Of a stretch of 64,000 nucleotides of DNA, positions 61,217 through 64,000 are shown one piece after another (positions within the stretch are counted from its first letter, which is position 1; every line of letters begins with the position of its first letter). The position numbers and the translations under genes are program-made. The notes beneath the pieces were generated by a model, which made no database searches, was not told the origin of the DNA, and saw nothing but the letters and a program-made list of their open reading frames with translations. The DNA comes from VFKU01 sp038916785 (GTDB lineage Bacteria > Hydrogenedentota > Hydrogenedentia > Hydrogenedentales > GCA-2746185), in assembly GCA_038916785.1 (NCBI GenBank), contig JBCLBO010000002.1, positions 30,970 through 94,969 of the forward strand, given 5' to 3'.

Positions 61217-62311
61217 CTACTGCGGCGTCAATCGGAAGAGAACTGCGCCAACCGCGGCGAACACCGAGTTCGCTGTCCATACCGCTACCCATGGTTCTAG
61301 GCGACCGTGAAGGCCAAGACTTTGTGTTGTTCCGTACAAAATAAAGTAGGAAAGCCACAATCCGATGGCTAGCGCCAAAGCGATCGCCCGGCTCGCCTTG
61401 CGAATCCTCGCCGCCAGCGGAATGGCGATCCAGACCATCGCCAAAGGCATCGCCCCTCGGGCCATCCGGCCGTGCCACTCGACGGCGAGGGGCGCAGTCG
61501 GAATGGCGCGGGCCTCCGCGGACTGGATCATGCTGCGCAGACTCTCCGGCGTCCGCAAGGCGGGATCCTCCAGGGGTGCGAAGAGCTCCTCGGGCGTCTC
61601 GGCGATGGGGGCCCGTTCCATCGTAATCCGGCGCTTGCTCACCGCCATACCCTGCTCCGGGTAGAAAATGGCCCAAAGGCCGTCCTCCAAAATCCACGCG
61701 CGGCCTTTCGGATCCCAATACATCCTCGCGGCCCGAATCTGCTCCTCGGCGCCGCTGCGCACGTTAAGCATGAGCACCTCTTCGCCCGTGAGTGCGAGCC
61801 GGTTGAATTTGGTCACGTGGCAGGACCAGCCCCCGGTCAAATTCGCCCAGCTCACGGGTTCGCGGCGCAAGTCCGCCGAACCGACACCCGCGAAGTACTC
61901 CCGATCGATGGCCTGCGCCTGGCGCGCGGCGCTAGGTCCCACGAACTGCGAAAGGGCGACGAGTGCGAGCGAGGCGGCGAGCCCGAAAAGGAGCGGCACG
62001 CGCACGAAGCGGGACAGCGGCACTCCGCCCGCGAGTACGGCGGTCAGTTCATTTCGCTGGGCGCAACCGCCGACGACGAAGAGCGTTGCCAACATGGACG
62101 CGCAGCCGGCGAGGTGATACTCCGAGAGAATCCGCGGGAGGAGGGCCGCGTAGTACTGGGCGACGGCGCTCCAGGGCATCTCGCTCTCCAGTACGGCGAC
62201 CCTGCGGTGGGTCAGCAGATCGACGAACACGAACAAACCGGCAAAGGCGGCGAGTGCGAAGGAGAAACTGCGTAACAGTTTCCCGGCCAGGTATCGATCG
62301 AGGATTTTCAT
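61217..62311 (-). CDS. lptG: LPS export permease LptG/LptF family (second gene)
   Basis: LptF and LptG form the membrane part of the ABC exporter that moves lipopolysaccharide to the outer membrane. The ATG at 62311 gives 364 residues, with membrane helices near the N-terminus (about 15-35 and onward) and C-terminal helices at about 275-360. The middle periplasmic beta-jellyroll is at about 130-260. It lies 8 bp after the other permease gene. Which is LptF and which is LptG is set by order and not by sequence search. Confidence 0.85.
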   Translation of the reverse strand: MKILDRYLAGKLLRSFSFALAAFAGLFVFVDLLTHRRVAVLESEMPWSAVAQYYAALLPRILSEYHLAGCASMLATLFVVGGCAQRNELTAVLAGGVPLSRFVRVPLLFGLAASLALVALSQFVGPSAARQAQAIDREYFAGVGSADLRREPVSWANLTGGWSCHVTKFNRLALTGEEVLMLNVRSGAEEQIRAARMYWDPKGRAWILEDGLWAIFYPEQGMAVSKRRITMERAPIAETPEELFAPLEDPALRTPESLRSMIQSAEARAIPTAPLAVEWHGRMARGAMPLAMVWIAIPLAARIRKASRAIALALAIGLWLSYFILYGTTQSLGLHGRLEPWVAVWTANSVFAAVGAVLFRLTPQ

Positions 62312-62319
62312 CGGAGGGG

Positions 62320-63432
62320 CTAATGCACGCGCACTGCGCGCGCGAAGAGCGCGGCCGCGGCGGCGGCCAGCACTAAATTGGGGGTCCAGGCCAACAGCAG
62401 AGTCGTGCCCAGCGGGAGCAGAGAATCCGATTGCAGTGCGACGTGCAAGAAGTAATACCCGAACACCGGAACAAGCCCGGTGGCCAGCAGGCGGTGGCGG
62501 CCACGGCGGCGATAGCGGACGCTCTCGACGGCGAGCGGAGCGCCCATGCACGCGAACAACACGGCGCCGAAAGGCAAGCTGAGCCGCTCGGCAAGAGTCG
62601 ATCGCGTCCGGCGCAATCCCTTCTGAATCGACAGCGAGTTCGAGTTCGAGAGATCGCCCGAGAGCTTGCGTTCGGTTGCCGCGAGTTGACTCAGTGTGCT
62701 GGCTGCGAGCGTAGGATTGTTGCCGCGGTCGGACACGGCCGCTGGAAGGTGCAACAAGACCGACTCGCAGGAGGCGCGCATGCCATCCGGCGACACCCAG
62801 TATCCGGGGCCCAAGAGCAGCGTCGCCCCGCCCGATTCGTCCGTCGAGGCGGTAGCGGACTCCGCGTGGTAGACGACGGCTCCCTGACCGGGCTCCTGGC
62901 GCACGACGACGACGTCCCGCAGTACACGGGCGTTTGGGTCGCGACTCTTGAAATACACGCTCCAATCCGCGAAGGGATGCATCACGCCGGGGCTGATTTT
63001 GTCCAAGGTGGCGCGGCGCGGGAGTTCGACGCGTAGCATTTGTTTTGCATAGTCCATGGTGCGCGGGAGGAGCAAATCCTGCGCGGCGAAGGTGCCCAGG
63101 GTGGCGGCCAGGCCCACGCAGAAGGCCGGCGCGACGACGCGTGACAGCGAGACGCCTGCCGCGCGCATTGCGGTGATCTCGCCATGCTCGGCGAGCCGGC
63201 CGTAGCCCATGAGCACGCCGAAGAACAGGGCCGCCGGAAGTATAATCGGCAACAGCGAAGGTAGCAGCGCGCCGCCGAGGACCATGATGTCCTTCGCCGT
63301 CAAAAACTGGATCAGCGCGCTGGACATCTGTTCTTTGAGTTCATTGGCCACGATGATAAACGACACCACAAGAAAGGCCACGGCCGTTGGGGCCAAAATG
63401 GCCCGCGTCAAGTAGCGATCCAGCAGAGTCAC
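62320..63432 (-). CDS. lptF: LPS export permease LptF/LptG family (first gene)
   Basis: This 370-residue protein starts at GTG 63432 (LLDRYLTRAILAPTAVAFL and on). Membrane helices frame a periplasmic domain (about 115-270), and the block GEITAMRAAGVSLSRVV near residue 85 is the coupling-helix region that meets LptB. The C-terminal helices include TLLLAWTPNLVLAAAAAALF. It is followed by the second permease gene. The presence of both shows a lipopolysaccharide-type outer membrane. The frame to 63831 runs antisense over the next gene and is not used. Confidence 0.85.
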   Translation of the reverse strand: MTLLDRYLTRAILAPTAVAFLVVSFIIVANELKEQMSSALIQFLTAKDIMVLGGALLPSLLPIILPAALFFGVLMGYGRLAEHGEITAMRAAGVSLSRVVAPAFCVGLAATLGTFAAQDLLLPRTMDYAKQMLRVELPRRATLDKISPGVMHPFADWSVYFKSRDPNARVLRDVVVVRQEPGQGAVVYHAESATASTDESGGATLLLGPGYWVSPDGMRASCESVLLHLPAAVSDRGNNPTLAASTLSQLAATERKLSGDLSNSNSLSIQKGLRRTRSTLAERLSLPFGAVLFACMGAPLAVESVRYRRRGRHRLLATGLVPVFGYYFLHVALQSDSLLPLGTTLLLAWTPNLVLAAAAAALFARAVRVH

Positions 63433-63478
63433 GCGCCGCAGCGTCCACGCATCATTGTCGGTTCCAATCCTGCGGCCT

Positions 63479-63484
63479 ATTATA
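63479..63484 (-). promoter_or_regulatory. Possible -10 box for lptFG
   Basis: A perfect TATAAT on the minus strand lies 46 bp ahead of the lptF start. No good -35 box was found at the right distance. Confidence 0.35.
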
Positions 63485-63592
63485 GGCGGGCGAAGTGCCG
63501 CACTTCTCGCTGGCCGGTCTGGACGGGGGCAGGTCGCGTCGCGCGGGCCATTGGCGTATGATGCAGTCCAGCAACCTAAGGACGGGGCCGTC

Positions 63593-64000
63593 ATGCTCGA
63601 AGTCGAAATTCTAGGTGTCCACGATGGGCAGAGCCATCCGGTGGTGCTGCTGCGCCACGAGGATCGCGTGCTGCCGATTGTGGTGGGGCTGCCCGAAGCG
63701 CAGGCCATCCAAGTCGGGCTGCTCGAAGAAAAACTCGGCCGGCCCATGACCCACGATCTCGTATGCAATATCTTCGCGGGACTGCGCGCGCAAATGGAAT
63801 CCGTGACGATATATAAGCTGGAGAACGACACCTTCTACGCGCATCTCAACCTGAGCCAGAAAAATTCCGCCGGAGAAATCGAGCAGTTGGTTCGTGTCGA
63901 TTCGCGCCCCAGCGACGGCATTGCAATCGCTGTGCGCACGCGCTGCCCGATCTATGTTGCGGAGGAAGTGATGGACACCGCGGCGCGAGACGTGAACCCC
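63593..64000 (+). CDS. Bifunctional nuclease family protein (DUF151), 3' truncated
   Basis: The ATG at 63593 opens a frame that runs off the window; 136 residues are visible. The family block is VRVDSRPSDGIAIAVRTRCP near 105-124, followed by IYVAEEVMD. Bifunctional nucleases are proposed to act on DNA and RNA, but the family's true role is not settled. It is divergent from lptFG, with a shared control region of about 160 bp. Confidence 0.85.
   Translation, partial: MLEVEILGVHDGQSHPVVLLRHEDRVLPIVVGLPEAQAIQVGLLEEKLGRPMTHDLVCNIFAGLRAQMESVTIYKLENDTFYAHLNLSQKNSAGEIEQLVRVDSRPSDGIAIAVRTRCPIYVAEEVMDTAARDVNP

Overview
The window is high-GC DNA from a Gram-negative bacterium. It carries an lptF/lptG pair, many lipoproteins and secreted hydrolases, menaquinone genes and a menB/menA/menE cluster. 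The mix of PafA-like phosphatase, DUF2961 protein, DUF4097-type repeat protein, YkgJ-type protein, ECF sigma factors and very abundant small inverted repeats between genes suggests an environmental lineage near Planctomycetota or Candidatus Hydrogenedentota. That placement is an inference from gene content only. About 50 protein genes were called. No rRNA, tRNA, CRISPR array or transposase gene was seen.

Layout: 1-7.1 kb holds a truncated phosphatase, an acyl-CoA ligase, queC and three hydrolases. 7.3-10.5 kb has a methyltransferase and a nucleotidyltransferase pair whose second gene overlaps tyrS. 10.7-15.8 kb has an ECF sigma factor followed by a vWA protein with an anti-sigma-like N-terminus, an SGNH hydrolase and a CxxCxxCC protein. 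16.1-19.9 kb is the men cluster (minus strand, menB-menA-menE), interrupted by a compact GxxExxY cassette. 20.2-25.0 kb has an oligopeptide-binding lipoprotein, a DUF3800 gene, rplJ-rplL with leader and terminators, and hicAB. 25.0-31.5 kb has a glyoxalase-II-like enzyme, an unknown secreted protein coupled to a phosphofructokinase, a DUF4097-like repeat protein and a second ECF cluster. 31.5-37.9 kb has dapB, two secreted DinB proteins, an esterase, purE, a ParE/antitoxin pair, a DsbA-like protein and a KDPG aldolase. 38.4-41.9 kb is a bioF-bioD-bioA biotin cluster.

42.6-52.2 kb is the most distinctive region, a nitrate assimilation locus built from fused enzymes. A NirB-NirD fusion is divergent from a NarK-type transporter, followed by a nitrate reductase fused to an FAD reductase and a BFD [2Fe-2S] domain, then a protein joining a nitrite/sulfite-reductase-like region to a rubredoxin. 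A sigma-54 type promoter lies upstream of the transporter, which fits nitrogen control. 53-64 kb holds secreted hydrolases, a [2Fe-2S] ferredoxin, a five-LysM lytic transglycosylase, a DUF2961 protein, lptFG and the start of a bifunctional-nuclease-family gene.

The intergenic DNA is as notable as the genes. Several families of small inverted-repeat elements occur, often nested. Two identical 193-bp elements with 14-bp terminal inverted repeats lie in opposite orientation 14.6 kb apart, around the biotin and nitrate loci. Another family, with arms of the type gccacggattagacggat, supplies the menE stop codon and the menA start codon and flanks the GxxExxY gene arm to arm.
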